Shown: positions 1 to 9,517 of the stretch, one piece after another | Position numbering within the stretch: the first letter of the stretch is position 1 | How the letters are laid out: every line of letters starts with the position of its first letter | Origin: Christiangramia portivictoriae DSM 23547 | GTDB lineage: Bacteria > Bacteroidota > Bacteroidia > Flavobacteriales > Flavobacteriaceae | Assembly: GCF_000423045.1 (NCBI RefSeq) | Contig: NZ_AUHF01000001.1 | Coordinates: 806,001-870,000, forward strand | DNA length: 64,000 bases | Reading direction: 5' to 3' | The notes under the pieces: generated by a model | Told to the model about the DNA's origin: nothing | What the model saw: only the letters and a program-made list of their open reading frames with translations | Database searches by the model: none | Program-made: the position numbers and the translations under genes

Positions 1-318
1 AAAAGAGTGTATAAAGACGCTAAAAAGAGATTTTTGCTGGCAAATATCGCAGATACACCAGAACTCTGCGATTTCTATATGGGCGGGATTGTAAATAAGG
101 GGCATGTGAAAATTGCCATATCAACAAATGGCAAATCACCCACGACTGCAAAGCGTTTACGACAGTTTTTTGAAGAAGTGATTCCGGAAAATGTAAATGA
201 AATGGTGGAGAATTTGAATGAATACCGAAAATCCCTTAAAGGTGATTTTGAAGCCAAAGTGGACCAAATGAATAGTATTACCGAGTCTTTAATTTATAAA
301 AAAGAGAAAAATGATTAA
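1..318 (+). CDS. Siroheme synthase (precorrin-2 dehydrogenase), 3' part only
   Basis: The 5' end lies outside the window; the reading frame is open from base 1. The visible ~105 residues contain 'FYMGGIVNKGHVKIAISTNG' followed by KSPTTAKRLRQFFEEVIP, matching the CysG-N/Met8p family segment after the Rossmann fold (the family motif is A-x-ST-G-x-SP). These enzymes oxidise precorrin-2 to sirohydrochlorin and may also insert iron to make siroheme for sulfite or nitrite reductase. The stop overlaps the next gene by 8 bases, so the two are probably co-transcribed. No uroporphyrinogen methyltransferase domain follows, so this is the short Met8p-type form. Confidence 0.85.
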   Translation, partial: KRVYKDAKKRFLLANIADTPELCDFYMGGIVNKGHVKIAISTNGKSPTTAKRLRQFFEEVIPENVNEMVENLNEYRKSLKGDFEAKVDQMNSITESLIYKKEKND

Positions 319-1375
319 AACAGATATCCTGATCATTGGAGCAGGACCCACAGGATTGTTTACCGTCTTCGAAGCGGGATTATTAAAGATGAAAACGCAT
401 TTAATTGATGCGCTGCCCCAACCTGGCGGACAGTGTTCTGAGATCTATCCCAAAAAACCTATCTACGATATTCCAGCCTTTCCGGAGATCCTCGCTGGTG
501 ATCTGGTTCAAAATTTAATGGCGCAAATCAAACCTTTCGAGCCAGGCTTTACTCTTGGAGAGCGAGCGGAAACCCTAGAAAAGCTTGATGATGGGACTTT
601 TATCGTCACCACGAACAAAGGAACTCAGCATCATGCACCTGTTGTGGTGATTGCGGGCGGACTCGGTTCTTTTGAGCCGCGAAAACCACCAATTCCCAAT
701 ATTGCAGATTTTGAGGATAAGGGAGTTTCCTATTTTATCAAGGATCCTGAAGTATATCGCGATCGAAAAGTAGTAATTGCCGGTGGCGGTGACTCCGCTT
801 TAGACTGGGCTATTTACCTGGCACATGTTGCTTCAGAAGTTGCACTGGTACACAGAAGAGAGGAATTTCGTGGTGCGCTTGATTCTGTAGAAAGAGTTTC
901 AGAACTGGCTAAACTTGGTAAAATCGAAATGATCACCAATGCAGAAGTGGTAGGTTTGAAAGGCGAAATTGGACTTCATCAGGTGGTCATTCGGCATAAA
1001 GATAAAGCGCGTGGAGAAGAATTCAGGGAAGTGGATGAATTCATTCCACTATTTGGTTTATCGCCTAAACTAGGACCAATTGGAAATTGGGGACTGGAGA
1101 TCGAGAAGAATGCGATCAAAGTAGATAATTCTTATGATTACCAGACTAACTTACCAGGAGTCTATGCAATTGGTGATGTAAATACCTATAAAGGGAAACT
1201 AAAATTGATTTTGTCTGGCTTTCATGAAGCGGCTATTATGTGCCAGAGTGCTTACACTCGAATTAATCCTGATAAAAAGTATGTGATGAAGTATACGACT
1301 GTTGGCGGGGTGGAAGGTTTCGACGGGACAAAGAAAGAAGCAAAACGAGAAGTGGTTAAAAGTATTAGCGTTTAA
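311..1375 (+). CDS. Ferredoxin--NADP(+) reductase-like flavoprotein (TrxR-type)
   Basis: A 354-residue two-dinucleotide-binding flavoprotein. An FAD GAGPTG motif sits at residues 9-14, an NADP-binding GGGDSALDWA motif near 157-166, and the FAD-contacting YAIGDVNTYKGKLKLILSGFH near 285-305. There is no CxxC redox pair after the second Rossmann motif. That is typical of thioredoxin-reductase-like ferredoxin/flavodoxin-NADP reductases (family knowledge) rather than true thioredoxin reductases. It overlaps the siroheme gene, which fits electron supply to a siroheme-dependent assimilatory reductase (inference). Confidence 0.85.
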   Translation: MIKTDILIIGAGPTGLFTVFEAGLLKMKTHLIDALPQPGGQCSEIYPKKPIYDIPAFPEILAGDLVQNLMAQIKPFEPGFTLGERAETLEKLDDGTFIVTTNKGTQHHAPVVVIAGGLGSFEPRKPPIPNIADFEDKGVSYFIKDPEVYRDRKVVIAGGGDSALDWAIYLAHVASEVALVHRREEFRGALDSVERVSELAKLGKIEMITNAEVVGLKGEIGLHQVVIRHKDKARGEEFREVDEFIPLFGLSPKLGPIGNWGLEIEKNAIKVDNSYDYQTNLPGVYAIGDVNTYKGKLKLILSGFHEAAIMCQSAYTRINPDKKYVMKYTTVGGVEGFDGTKKEAKREVVKSISV

Positions 1376-1442
1376 CCATCAGCGAATCATGACCTGCATT
1401 TAAAAGTGCGAGAATTCCTATCTTTATTGAAAATTTGTAAAA

Positions 1443-1865
1443 ATGAAGATCAGCTTAAATAGAATCAACGAGAATTACCTGTTCGAGACGGTAAATGAGC
1501 GTGGAAACATAGTTTTACTCGATAACAAATCTGATGCGGAACCAAAAGGAGCAAGTCCCATGGATCTTCTGCTTAGAGGAATTGCAGGTTGTAGCAGTAT
1601 AGATATAGTAATGATCCTTAGAAAGCAGAATCACGAACTGGAAGATCTTCAGGTTGAGGTGGATGGTTATCGTGAAGATGGCGCCATTCCCAATGTATTT
1701 AAAAAGATCCATCTCGATTTTATTCTAAAGGGTGACATTCCAGCAGCAAAAGTGGCGCGGGCAGTAAAATTATCGATGGACAAATATTGTTCAGTTTCGA
1801 AAATGCTGGAAAAAGCTGCGGAGATATCTTATAGTGTAAGCCTTAATTCTGAAAAAATCCTTTAG
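1443..1865 (+). CDS. OsmC family protein
   Basis: 140 residues. Family features include the N-terminal segment around 'GNIVLLDNKSDAEPKGASPMDLLL' residues 20-45, the central helix 'GIAGCSSIDIVMILRKQ' with Cys near residue 51, and a C-terminal 'VKLSMDKYCSVSKML' with the second conserved Cys near residue 117. OsmC/Ohr proteins are dimeric thiol peroxidases that reduce organic hydroperoxides. This one is closer to the general YhfA/OsmC group than to Ohr (tentative). The next gene starts at its stop codon (TAGTG), so translation is probably coupled. Confidence 0.88.
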   Translation: MKISLNRINENYLFETVNERGNIVLLDNKSDAEPKGASPMDLLLRGIAGCSSIDIVMILRKQNHELEDLQVEVDGYREDGAIPNVFKKIHLDFILKGDIPAAKVARAVKLSMDKYCSVSKMLEKAAEISYSVSLNSEKIL

Positions 1866-2371
1866 TGAATTCGTTCGAAACGAAAATTGTAAAAACCTGG
1901 GATCCCTCCTGGAACGTCCGTATTCTGGTAGCCATATTATTGCTGGGTAGCGGTGTGATCGCCTATGTTTGGAAACCGGAAAATCCCTGGCTGTTACATT
2001 CCGCACATGTGGTGTATGTTATCTGCATGTTTATCGCCCTAGGGCAAAGCTTTCTAAAACCAAAGCATCTAGGCTATCTAAAGATAACTCGCGATGAGAT
2101 TATTATTAAAAAAGAGAATGGGTTGAAGACCTATAATATTTCCGAATTACAGGATCTTGGTTTCGACTATGTAGGATATGCAAGTTTTTGGAAACACACG
2201 ATCTACGGAAATAAGAACCACTTATACTTTACAGATCGATCTGGAGAAAAGAGGGATCTTGAAATTATTCTTTTCAACAAGGAAATGAAGGAAGAATTTA
2301 AGTCATTTCTGAAGGAATTGAGTGCAAATAATTTACTGAAGGTTCAGCAAAGCGGAAATTTTTCCTTTTAA
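1865..2371 (+). CDS. Hypothetical membrane protein with two N-terminal helices
   Basis: 168 residues, starting at a GTG whose G is also the last base of the upstream TAG stop; there is no better start nearby. Two hydrophobic segments (about residues 19-36 and 44-62) form a short hairpin. The rest is a soluble, charged domain ('YLKITRDEIIIKKENGLKTYNISELQDLGF') that reads like the beta-rich PH-like domain of small bacterial membrane proteins. I do not recognise a specific family. It is co-oriented and abutting with the OsmC gene. Confidence 0.7.
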   Translation: MNSFETKIVKTWDPSWNVRILVAILLLGSGVIAYVWKPENPWLLHSAHVVYVICMFIALGQSFLKPKHLGYLKITRDEIIIKKENGLKTYNISELQDLGFDYVGYASFWKHTIYGNKNHLYFTDRSGEKRDLEIILFNKEMKEEFKSFLKELSANNLLKVQQSGNFSF

Positions 2372-2400
2372 TAATCAGATTATTTTTTTTGCTAAAAGCC

Positions 2401-2430
2401 TTGGTTTTTAGTGGCTGAACCCTATATTTG
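2401..2430 (+). promoter_or_regulatory. Promoter for metH operon
   Basis: A perfect Bacteroidota -7 box TATATTTG at 2423-2430 is preceded by TTG at 2401-2403 with 19-base spacing. Transcription would start near 2436, about 25 bases before the riboswitch. Confidence 0.75.
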
Positions 2431-2459
2431 TCTCGTAAGTTCATTGTTTACTAACATTC

Positions 2460-2559
2460 GTTATCAAGAAAGGTTGAGGGATTAGACCCTGTGAAACCTT
2501 AGCAACCCTCCTTTGGAGAAGGTGCTACATTCTACCTGGTTCAGTCCCGGATAGATAAC
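2460..2559 (+). ncRNA. SAM-I (S-box) riboswitch
   Basis: The closing stem P1 is GTTATC (2460-2465) with GATAAC (2554-2559). Inside lies the S-box core: AAG-A-AAGGTTGAGGGATTAGACCCT, then GTGAAACCTTAGCAACC, then a P3 stem-loop with GAAGGTGCTACATTC. The class binds S-adenosylmethionine and lowers expression of methionine genes. Position fits: it precedes a methionine synthase. I find no strong intrinsic terminator between P1 and the start at 2613, only a T-run at about 2582-2588, so control may act on translation or through a weak terminator. Confidence 0.93.
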
Positions 2560-2612
2560 AATCAGAATTCTTTCCAGTCTTCTTTTTTTGATATCGTATT
2601 ATTTGAATAATC

Positions 2613-3641
2613 ATGTCGAAATTAGAAGAATTACTTTCTCAAAAAATATTAATCTTAGACGGTGCTATGGGCACCATGCTTCAGGAATATCAATTTTCTG
2701 AAGAGGATTTCCGTGGAAAACGTTTCGCCGAGTGGCCTGTTTCCCTGAAAGGTAATAATGATCTTCTTTCCCTTACCCAACCTGAAGCGATTGCTACCAT
2801 CCATCGTAAATATTTTGATGCCGGAGCAGATATTGTAGAAACCAATACCTTCTCAGGAACTAGAATCGCCATGGCAGATTATCAAATGGAGGATCTTGTT
2901 TACGAGCTCAATTTCGAATCTGCCAGAATTGCGAAAGGGGTAGCAGAGCAGGTTACTGCGGAAGATCCATCAAAACCAAGATTCGTGGCAGGAGCGATTG
3001 GTCCTACCAATAAAACGGCGAGTATGAGTCCAGATGTGAACGATCCTGGTTATCGCGCCATTTCCTTTGATGAACTTCGGAAAGCTTACAAACAGCAGGC
3101 ACAAGCCCTAGTTGAGGGTGGAGCAGATATTTTACTCGTGGAAACTGTTTTTGATACCTTGAATGCGAAAGCAGCACTTTTTGCGATCGAAGAATTAAAG
3201 GAAGAACTGAATCTTGATATTCCGATCATGGTAAGCGGGACGATTACCGATGCCTCCGGAAGAACCCTTTCCGGACAGACTGCAGAAGCTTTTTTAATAT
3301 CAGTGTCTCATATTCCTTTGTTAAGCGTTGGTTTTAACTGTGCATTGGGTGCAAAACAACTGACTCCGCACCTGGAAGTTCTTAACCGCTATGCAAACTC
3401 TGGTGTTTCCGCTTATCCTAATGCCGGCTTGCCGAATGCTTTTGGAGAATACGATCAGGATGCCCGGGAAATGGCCGCTCAAATTGAAGAATACCTGGAA
3501 AAGGGTCTCGTTAATATTCTTGGCGGCTGCTGCGGAACCACTCCAAAGCATATCAAAGCAATTGCTGAAATCGCTGGAAAATACAAACCACGTACTTTAA
3601 ATAGGAATCGTTTTACCAAACGTGTTTCAGCAACTCTATAA
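2613..3641 (+). CDS. metH: Methionine synthase subunit 1: homocysteine S-methyltransferase domain
   Basis: 342 residues that correspond to the first domain of cobalamin-dependent methionine synthase. Seen are '[12 protein letters not shown]' near the start, '[10 protein letters not shown]', a zinc-ligand Cys in '[10 protein letters not shown]', and the paired zinc Cys in '[14 protein letters not shown]' near residue 308. This domain activates homocysteine through zinc. The remaining domains are in the next gene, so methionine synthase here is split after the homocysteine domain. It is first in the SAM-riboswitch transcript, 53 bases beyond the aptamer. Confidence 0.93.
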   Translation: MSKLEELLSQKILILDGAMGTMLQEYQFSEEDFRGKRFAEWPVSLKGNNDLLSLTQPEAIATIHRKYFDAGADIVETNTFSGTRIAMADYQMEDLVYELNFESARIAKGVAEQVTAEDPSKPRFVAGAIGPTNKTASMSPDVNDPGYRAISFDELRKAYKQQAQALVEGGADILLVETVFDTLNAKAALFAIEELKEELNLDIPIMVSGTITDASGRTLSGQTAEAFLISVSHIPLLSVGFNCALGAKQLTPHLEVLNRYANSGVSAYPNAGLPNAFGEYDQDAREMAAQIEEYLEKGLVNILGGCCGTTPKHIKAIAEIAGKYKPRTLNRNRFTKRVSATL

Positions 3642-3682
3642 TTGGATAAATAACATGACTGAAACCCTGGAAAAAGTTCAGG

Positions 3683-6433
3683 ATGACGAAAATGGATAAT
3701 ATGAATACAGGAAGCATAACTTCAAGTAATATAGACTCCTCCACAGAGGGAAGGCGGGGAGAGGGCCGACTCCTAAAACTTTCCGGTTTGGAACCTTTGG
3801 TGATCACACCAGATAGCAATTTTATAAATGTAGGAGAGCGTACCAATGTTGCCGGTTCCAGGAAATTCCTGCGACTTATTAAGGAAGAGAAGTTCGAGGA
3901 GGCTCTTGAGATTGCCCGGGAACAGGTAGAAAACGGCGCCCAGATCATTGATGTAAATATGGATGATGGTCTAATCGATGGTAAAGAAGCGATGGTGAAA
4001 TTCCTGAATCTCATTGTGGCTGAGCCTGATATTTCCCGTGTTCCTATTATGATTGATAGCTCCAAATGGGAAATTATAGAAGCCGGACTTCAGCTGGTTC
4101 AGGGGAAATGTGTAGTGAATTCCATTAGCCTGAAAGAGGGTGAGGAAGAGTTCATCGCTCATGCAAAAAAGATCAGGCGATATGGTGCTGCCGTGATCGT
4201 CATGGCTTTTGATGAAGTGGGACAGGCCGATAATTTTGAGCGCAGAATCGAGATTGCCAGGCGCTCCTACGATATTCTGGTGAATATAGTAAAATTCCCA
4301 CCCGAAGATATCATCTTTGATCTTAACATCTTTCCTGTGGGGACAGGAATGGATGAGCACAAAAGAAATGCGATCGACTTTATTGAAGGTACTCGCTGGG
4401 TCAAAGAAAATCTGCCCTTCTGTAGCGTAAGTGGTGGAGTGAGTAATGTCTCATTCTCCTTCCGCGGAAATAATCCTGTGCGGGAAGCCATGCATTCCGT
4501 TTTTTTATATCATGCGATCAAAGCGGGTATGAACATTGGCATCGTAAACCCATCCATGCTGGAAGTATATGATGAGATCCCGAAAGATCTATTGGAACAT
4601 GTAGAAGACGTGATTTTAGATCGTCGGGAAGATGCTACCGAGCGTTTACTGGATTTTGCCGAAAATGTTGTTGGACGAAAAAAGGAAAATAAAGTAGATC
4701 TATCCTGGCGTGAAAAACCTCTGCAGGAAAGAATTACGCACGCACTTGTAAAAGGTCTCGATGCCTATATTTTGGAAGATATTGAGCAAGCCCGTATTGA
4801 AGCTGAAAAACCTCTGGATGTGATCGAAGGTCCTTTAATGATCGGGATGAACGTAGTGGGTGATCTCTTCGGAAGTGGTAAAATGTTCCTGCCGCAGGTA
4901 GTAAAATCTGCCCGCGTAATGAAAAAAGCGGTCGCACATCTGCTTCCTTATATCGAAGCCGATAAATCTAATAAAAGACAATCGGCTGGAAAGGTTTTAA
5001 TGGCCACGGTAAAAGGTGATGTACATGATATTGGGAAAAATATCGTGGCGGTGGTTCTGGGATGTAATAATTACGAGATCATAGATCTTGGTGTGATGGT
5101 ACCTCCGGAAAAGATCATCGAAACTGCTAAAAAAGAGAAGGTAGATGTGATTGGACTTAGCGGACTCATTACTCCGTCGCTGGATGAAATGGTGTTCCTG
5201 GCAAAGGAAATGGAACGCCAGCATTTTTCTGTGCCCTTGTTAATAGGTGGCGCAACAACTTCCAAAGCACATACCGCAGTCAAAATAGATCCGCAATATA
5301 AGAATGCCGTGGCGCATGTAAATGACGCTTCCCGGGCGGTGACGGTTGTTGGACAATTACTGAAGGCGAGTACAAAAGAACAGTACAAAACCGATCTTAA
5401 AACCGACTATGATACATTCCGCCTTAATTTTAAGAAACGGAGTAAGGTCAAATCTTTTCTAAGTATAGAGGAAGCCCGAAAAAATAAATTTCAGATCGAC
5501 TGGCAGAATGCCGAGATCAGCAAACCAGCGAAACCGGGTATACAGGTCATGGAAGATTTTGATTTGCAAAAGTTGGTCGAGTATATAGATTGGAGCCCGT
5601 TTTTTAGAAGCTGGGATTTACATGGCCGTTATCCTGATATTCTGAATGATGAACTAGTCGGCGAGCAGGCGCAGAGTTTATTCGATGATGCGCAGATCCT
5701 TTTGAAACGTATTCTGGAAGAAAAGCTGCTGAAAGCCAGGGCGGTTTTTGGTTTGTTTGAAGCAAATACGGTTGAAGACGACGATATTCAAGTAAAATTC
5801 TCTGAAAATCAGGAAAAGAAAACTGCGACTTTCAGAACACTTCGTCAACAACTTAAAAAGCACGGGAATCAGCCCAATTTCGCATTGGCAGATTTTATAG
5901 CGCCGGAAGAAAGTGGAGTTCAGGATTATATAGGTTGTTTTTGTGTGACTACGGGATTTGGAACCCAGGAATTAGCACAGCAATTCGAAGCGCAACATGA
6001 CGACTACAATTCGATCATGATCAAAGCACTGGCAGACAGGCTGGCCGAAGCTTTCGCGGAGTACCTTCATCAAAAGGTAAGGACGGAAGACTGGGGTTAT
6101 GCTGCTGCTGAAAACCTTAGCAATGAGGCTTTGATCAAAGAAGAGTATAAAGGAATCCGGCCAGCGCCTGGATATCCTGCCTGCCCGGATCACCTGGAAA
6201 AATTGAGCATTTGGGAGATCCTTCAGGTGAAGGAAAGAATTGGGGTCGAGCTTACCGAAAGTCTGGCAATGTGGCCCGCCGCAAGCGTAAGCGGATATTA
6301 TTTTGCTAATCCTGAAGCCAGATATTTTGGTCTGGGTAAGATCAAGGAAGACCAGGTTAAGGATTATGCGACAAGAAAGGAAATTGATTATCATAAAGCT
6401 GAAAAATGGCTGAATCCAAACATCGCAGAGTAA
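3683..6433 (+). CDS. metH: Methionine synthase subunit 2: pterin, cobalamin and activation domains
   Basis: 916 residues. In order: an unusual N-terminal stretch (1-~30), the pterin-binding domain starting '[24 protein letters not shown]', the cobalamin cap, the B12 domain with the '[11 protein letters not shown]' histidine ligand motif near residue 450, and the C-terminal AdoMet-binding activation domain ('[14 protein letters not shown]'). It transfers methyl groups from methyl-tetrahydrofolate via cobalamin to homocysteine bound by subunit 1. ATGs at 3683, 3692 and 3701 are all possible starts; no later one would keep the pterin domain intact. The gap to subunit 1 is 41 bases. Confidence 0.93.
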   Translation: MTKMDNMNTGSITSSNIDSSTEGRRGEGRLLKLSGLEPLVITPDSNFINVGERTNVAGSRKFLRLIKEEKFEEALEIAREQVENGAQIIDVNMDDGLIDGKEAMVKFLNLIVAEPDISRVPIMIDSSKWEIIEAGLQLVQGKCVVNSISLKEGEEEFIAHAKKIRRYGAAVIVMAFDEVGQADNFERRIEIARRSYDILVNIVKFPPEDIIFDLNIFPVGTGMDEHKRNAIDFIEGTRWVKENLPFCSVSGGVSNVSFSFRGNNPVREAMHSVFLYHAIKAGMNIGIVNPSMLEVYDEIPKDLLEHVEDVILDRREDATERLLDFAENVVGRKKENKVDLSWREKPLQERITHALVKGLDAYILEDIEQARIEAEKPLDVIEGPLMIGMNVVGDLFGSGKMFLPQVVKSARVMKKAVAHLLPYIEADKSNKRQSAGKVLMATVKGDVHDIGKNIVAVVLGCNNYEIIDLGVMVPPEKIIETAKKEKVDVIGLSGLITPSLDEMVFLAKEMERQHFSVPLLIGGATTSKAHTAVKIDPQYKNAVAHVNDASRAVTVVGQLLKASTKEQYKTDLKTDYDTFRLNFKKRSKVKSFLSIEEARKNKFQIDWQNAEISKPAKPGIQVMEDFDLQKLVEYIDWSPFFRSWDLHGRYPDILNDELVGEQAQSLFDDAQILLKRILEEKLLKARAVFGLFEANTVEDDDIQVKFSENQEKKTATFRTLRQQLKKHGNQPNFALADFIAPEESGVQDYIGCFCVTTGFGTQELAQQFEAQHDDYNSIMIKALADRLAEAFAEYLHQKVRTEDWGYAAAENLSNEALIKEEYKGIRPAPGYPACPDHLEKLSIWEILQVKERIGVELTESLAMWPAASVSGYYFANPEARYFGLGKIKEDQVKDYATRKEIDYHKAEKWLNPNIAE

Positions 6434-6535
6434 CAAGGACTCTGGAGATGCTGCGAGATAAACCATAAAAAAAGACTATAGTTTCCCTGGTTACTGAAAT
6501 AGTCCAGGAACTTAAAATTTTGAATTGAAAAATCT

Positions 6536-6634
6536 GCGTTAGGGATTGCAGCGGTATCCTTTTAGCACCGAGCTGAGCCTGTCGAAGCTTTGTGATAAAA
6601 GATTCAGCGAAAAGCCCGGCCCGTAGGGCAACGC
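6536..6634 (-). repeat. Single inverted copy of ~100-bp palindromic element
   Basis: Read on the minus strand, this copy has the same plan as the units at 9506-10424: GCGTT-type start, CCGGGCTTTTCGCT, a CTTCGACAGGCTCAG core, then GGATACCGCTGCAATCCCTAACGC at the other end. It sits between metH and metF, inside what should be one transcript, and may fold into a stem there. Confidence 0.8.
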
Positions 6635-6659
6635 GCAAATTGAAATAATTACCAATATC

Positions 6660-7616
6660 ATGAAGATTACCGAACATCTGGAAAAGAGCAGTGGAGAGAC
6701 CGTTTTTTCTTTCGAAATCCTGCCGCCTTTAAAAGGATTTAATATTCATTCGATCTATGAGAATATTGATCCTTTGATGGAATTTAATCCACCGTTTATT
6801 GACGTGACGTATCACCGGGAAGAATACGTGTTTTCGGAGCGTGAAAACGGACTCCTGGAAAAAAAGATCGTTAGAAAACGTCCAGGGACGGTTGGCATCT
6901 GTGCTGCGATCCAAAGCAAATACGGAGTGGATGCGGTGCCTCATATTCTTTGTGGAGGTTTTACCAGAGAAGACACCGAGAACTTTTTGATCGACCTGGA
7001 TTTCCTGGGAATCAAAAATGTGGTGGCACTTCGAGGGGATGCGGTAAAAAGCGAAACCTATTTTAAGCCTGAAGCGAACGGTCACCAGTTTGCCAGTGAA
7101 CTGGTGGAGCAGATCAGGGATATGAATGAAGGTAAATATCTGGATGAGGTGATCGAAAAAGGTCATAATACCGACTTTTGTATTGGTGTTGCCGGTTATC
7201 CCGAAAAACATATGGAGGCTCCAAGTATAGATTCTGATGTTCGGCGCTTAAAACAAAAAGTAGACGCCGGTGCTTCATATGTGGTAACCCAGATGTTTTT
7301 TAATAACCAGCGTTATTTCGAGTTCGTGGATAAATGCAGGGATCAGGGGATCAATGTGCCAATTATCCCGGGATTGAAACCTTTGGCAACTAAAAAACAA
7401 TTGAGTTTGCTACCGCATAGATTTCATGTGGATCTACCTGAAGCTTTAATTCATGAAGTCGAAAAATGTGAAAATAACCAGCAGGTAAGACAGGTTGGTG
7501 TAGAGTGGTGTATACAGCAAAGCAAGGAGCTTATTAAAGGTGGCGCACCGGTTTTGCATTATTATTCCATGGGAAAAAGCACCAATATCAGGCAAATTGC
7601 GGAAGCTGTTTTCTAA
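6660..7616 (+). CDS. metF: Methylenetetrahydrofolate reductase
   Basis: 318 residues. Typical MetF features are 'FSFEILPPLKG' near residue 16 with the catalytic Glu, 'DVTYHREEY', 'FLGIKNVVALRGDA' and 'GASYVVTQMFFNNQRYFEFVDKC'. It is an FAD-dependent reductase converting 5,10-methylene- to 5-methyl-tetrahydrofolate, the methyl donor for the methionine synthase upstream. The 226-base gap from metH holds a palindromic repeat; I see no strong promoter in it, so read-through from the SAM-controlled promoter is likely. Confidence 0.95.
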   Translation: MKITEHLEKSSGETVFSFEILPPLKGFNIHSIYENIDPLMEFNPPFIDVTYHREEYVFSERENGLLEKKIVRKRPGTVGICAAIQSKYGVDAVPHILCGGFTREDTENFLIDLDFLGIKNVVALRGDAVKSETYFKPEANGHQFASELVEQIRDMNEGKYLDEVIEKGHNTDFCIGVAGYPEKHMEAPSIDSDVRRLKQKVDAGASYVVTQMFFNNQRYFEFVDKCRDQGINVPIIPGLKPLATKKQLSLLPHRFHVDLPEALIHEVEKCENNQQVRQVGVEWCIQQSKELIKGGAPVLHYYSMGKSTNIRQIAEAVF

Positions 7617-7652
7617 GGTCAAACTCTGGCGGAATTATATTCGTAAATATGT

Positions 7653-7660
7653 TAGATTTG
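7653..7660 (+). promoter_or_regulatory. -7 promoter box TAGATTTG
   Basis: A perfect TAnnTTTG match ending seven bases before the ATG at 7668. No convincing -33 element is visible. The transcript would have almost no 5' leader. Confidence 0.55.
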
Positions 7661-7667
7661 TCTGCGT

Positions 7668-8771
7668 ATGAAAAGAATCCTCCCCGCTCTGCTTATGTTT
7701 TTCAGCCTGTTCTTACTGGCACAGGAGGAAAAACCTGAAAAATATTACTCATTCGATGCCAGTTATTTCTACGGAAGCATCCTCGAGCATAATCCTGATA
7801 TTGCACATTTGATCGATGAGCACCAGGAAGGTTTTTTGCTGAGTGTGAACCGTAAAACCTACGGACTCGAAAAATGGGAGAGTCGCTATAATTATCCGGA
7901 TTTTGGATATTCCTTTATTTATCAGGATATGAAAAATCAATACCTGGGAGAAAATTATGCTCTTTATGGTCATTTTAGCTTCTATTTCCTGCAGCGACTA
8001 CTCATGTTTCGAATAGGCCAGGGAGTTGCCTATGCTACCAATCCTTACGATGCTGATACCAATTACCAGAACAACGCTTACGGAACCCGATTTTTGAGTT
8101 CTACTTATCTTATGGGAAATATTCATAAGGAAAAGATCGTGGGTGGCCTTGGGTTAAATGCAGGAGTCACGATCATTCATTATTCCAATGCAGACATGGG
8201 CTCCCCAAATCATAGTACCAACACTTTTACATTCAATGTTGGAGTAAACTACCTGCTGGACCATAAGGAACATCCAAACTACATTCCAAGAGGTGAAGAA
8301 GTGAAATACACCGAGCCATTTCATTACAATTTTGTCTTGCGAAGTGGTGTAAATACTTCAGGCGTCATTGGCTCACCCAGATTACCGTTCTTAACACTTT
8401 CAGCGTATGCAGATAAGGTGCTGAATCGTAAAAGCACATTACAGGGAGGAGCAGAGTTATTTTTCTCAAGATCCCTGGAAGAATTTATCAGGTACCAGTC
8501 TGTGGCATTTCCGCAGAAAGGAACGTCTGGCGATGAAGATGCGAAACGAGTGGGATTATTTCTAGGTCATAAACTTACCTTCAATAAGATGTCCCTGATC
8601 ACGCATCTCGGTTTTTATGCCTATTATCCTTACGATGATTATGTGGATCGAGTGTATAACCGCATGGGTTTACAGCGTGATTTTTCAGACGACTGGTTTG
8701 CTTCGGTCACCGTGAGATCCCACGGCGCGAATGCCGAGGCGGTTGAATTTTCAATAGGTTACAGATTATGA
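7668..8771 (+). CDS. PagL-like acyloxyacyl hydrolase (lipid A 3-O-deacylase family)
   Basis: 367 residues with a signal peptide (about 1-18, ending LLAQ). Amphipathic beta strands and a C-terminal aromatic pattern suggest an outer-membrane barrel. The key motif 'IIHYSNADMGSPN' near residues 170-182 matches the His-x-Ser catalytic pair of PagL, which removes the 3-O-acyl chain from lipid A. The protein is about twice the length of Salmonella PagL because the family in Bacteroidota is extended. Its stop overlaps the next start by 4 bases (ATGA), so the two envelope proteins are translationally coupled. Confidence 0.8.
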   Translation: MKRILPALLMFFSLFLLAQEEKPEKYYSFDASYFYGSILEHNPDIAHLIDEHQEGFLLSVNRKTYGLEKWESRYNYPDFGYSFIYQDMKNQYLGENYALYGHFSFYFLQRLLMFRIGQGVAYATNPYDADTNYQNNAYGTRFLSSTYLMGNIHKEKIVGGLGLNAGVTIIHYSNADMGSPNHSTNTFTFNVGVNYLLDHKEHPNYIPRGEEVKYTEPFHYNFVLRSGVNTSGVIGSPRLPFLTLSAYADKVLNRKSTLQGGAELFFSRSLEEFIRYQSVAFPQKGTSGDEDAKRVGLFLGHKLTFNKMSLITHLGFYAYYPYDDYVDRVYNRMGLQRDFSDDWFASVTVRSHGANAEAVEFSIGYRL

Positions 8772-9517
8772 AAAAACTGATATTCTTATTCTTCGGAATA
8801 GTTCTCTTAAGTTGTGATTCTGAGGATGCTAATGACTGTTTCCAGAAAGCAGGCGCGATCACTTCAGAAGAAATAGTACTGGAAAGCTTTGATGAGATCC
8901 TGGTTTATGACAAGATCAAATTGTTTATTGAACAGGGGGAACAGCAAAAAGTGGTTGTGGAAACCGGTGAAAATCTAAGAAACGAAGTTTCAGCCCAGGT
9001 GATCGACGGTCAGTTAGTGTTACGAAATGAGAACGATTGCAACTTTGTTCGCGATTTTAATATTACAAAGGTTTACGTTACCATACCCGATCTCACTTAC
9101 ATAAGACATGCCGGAAATTTGATGATCGAGAGCGTAGGAACGCTGCGACTTGATGAGCTGTGGCTGGTTTCAGAAAACCAGGATAAGGATATAGAAGTCT
9201 ATACCAATGGTGATTTCAAACTGGATCTGGAGGTACAGAACTTCCGGATCACCAGCGATAATTACTCGCATTTCTTTCTTACCGGAAAGGTGGAAACTTT
9301 CGACGGATTCTTTGCTGCCGGCGACTCGCGGCTGGAAGCGAGAGATCTTATTGTACAGCATTATGACCTGTTGCACCGCGGGACGAATAAGTTAATTATC
9401 AATCCGCAGCAATCTCTAAAGGCCGATTTGTTCAGCTACGGGGATATCATTTCGGTAAATCGGCCGCCAGAGGTCAGTGTGACCGAGCATTTTGAAGGAA
9501 GGCTTATTTTTGAATAA
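8768..9517 (+). CDS. DUF2807-type (head GIN) lipoprotein
   Basis: 249 residues with a lipobox (LLSC, Cys16). The body is a repeating beta pattern ('VTIPDLTYIRHAGNLMIES', 'NFRITSDNYSHFFLTGKVETFDG') typical of DUF2807 beta-solenoid domains, whose function is unknown. It overlaps the PagL-like gene by 4 bases. The last codons and the stop lie within the first unit of the tandem repeat array that follows. Confidence 0.75.
   Translation: MKKLIFLFFGIVLLSCDSEDANDCFQKAGAITSEEIVLESFDEILVYDKIKLFIEQGEQQKVVVETGENLRNEVSAQVIDGQLVLRNENDCNFVRDFNITKVYVTIPDLTYIRHAGNLMIESVGTLRLDELWLVSENQDKDIEVYTNGDFKLDLEVQNFRITSDNYSHFFLTGKVETFDGFFAAGDSRLEARDLIVQHYDLLHRGTNKLIINPQQSLKADLFSYGDIISVNRPPEVSVTEHFEGRLIFE

Noticed and set aside
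2613-6433. MetH broken by a frameshift
   Set aside because: The break falls between domains, both parts are full length and a 41-base spacer lies between. Split MetH is normal in Bacteroidota.
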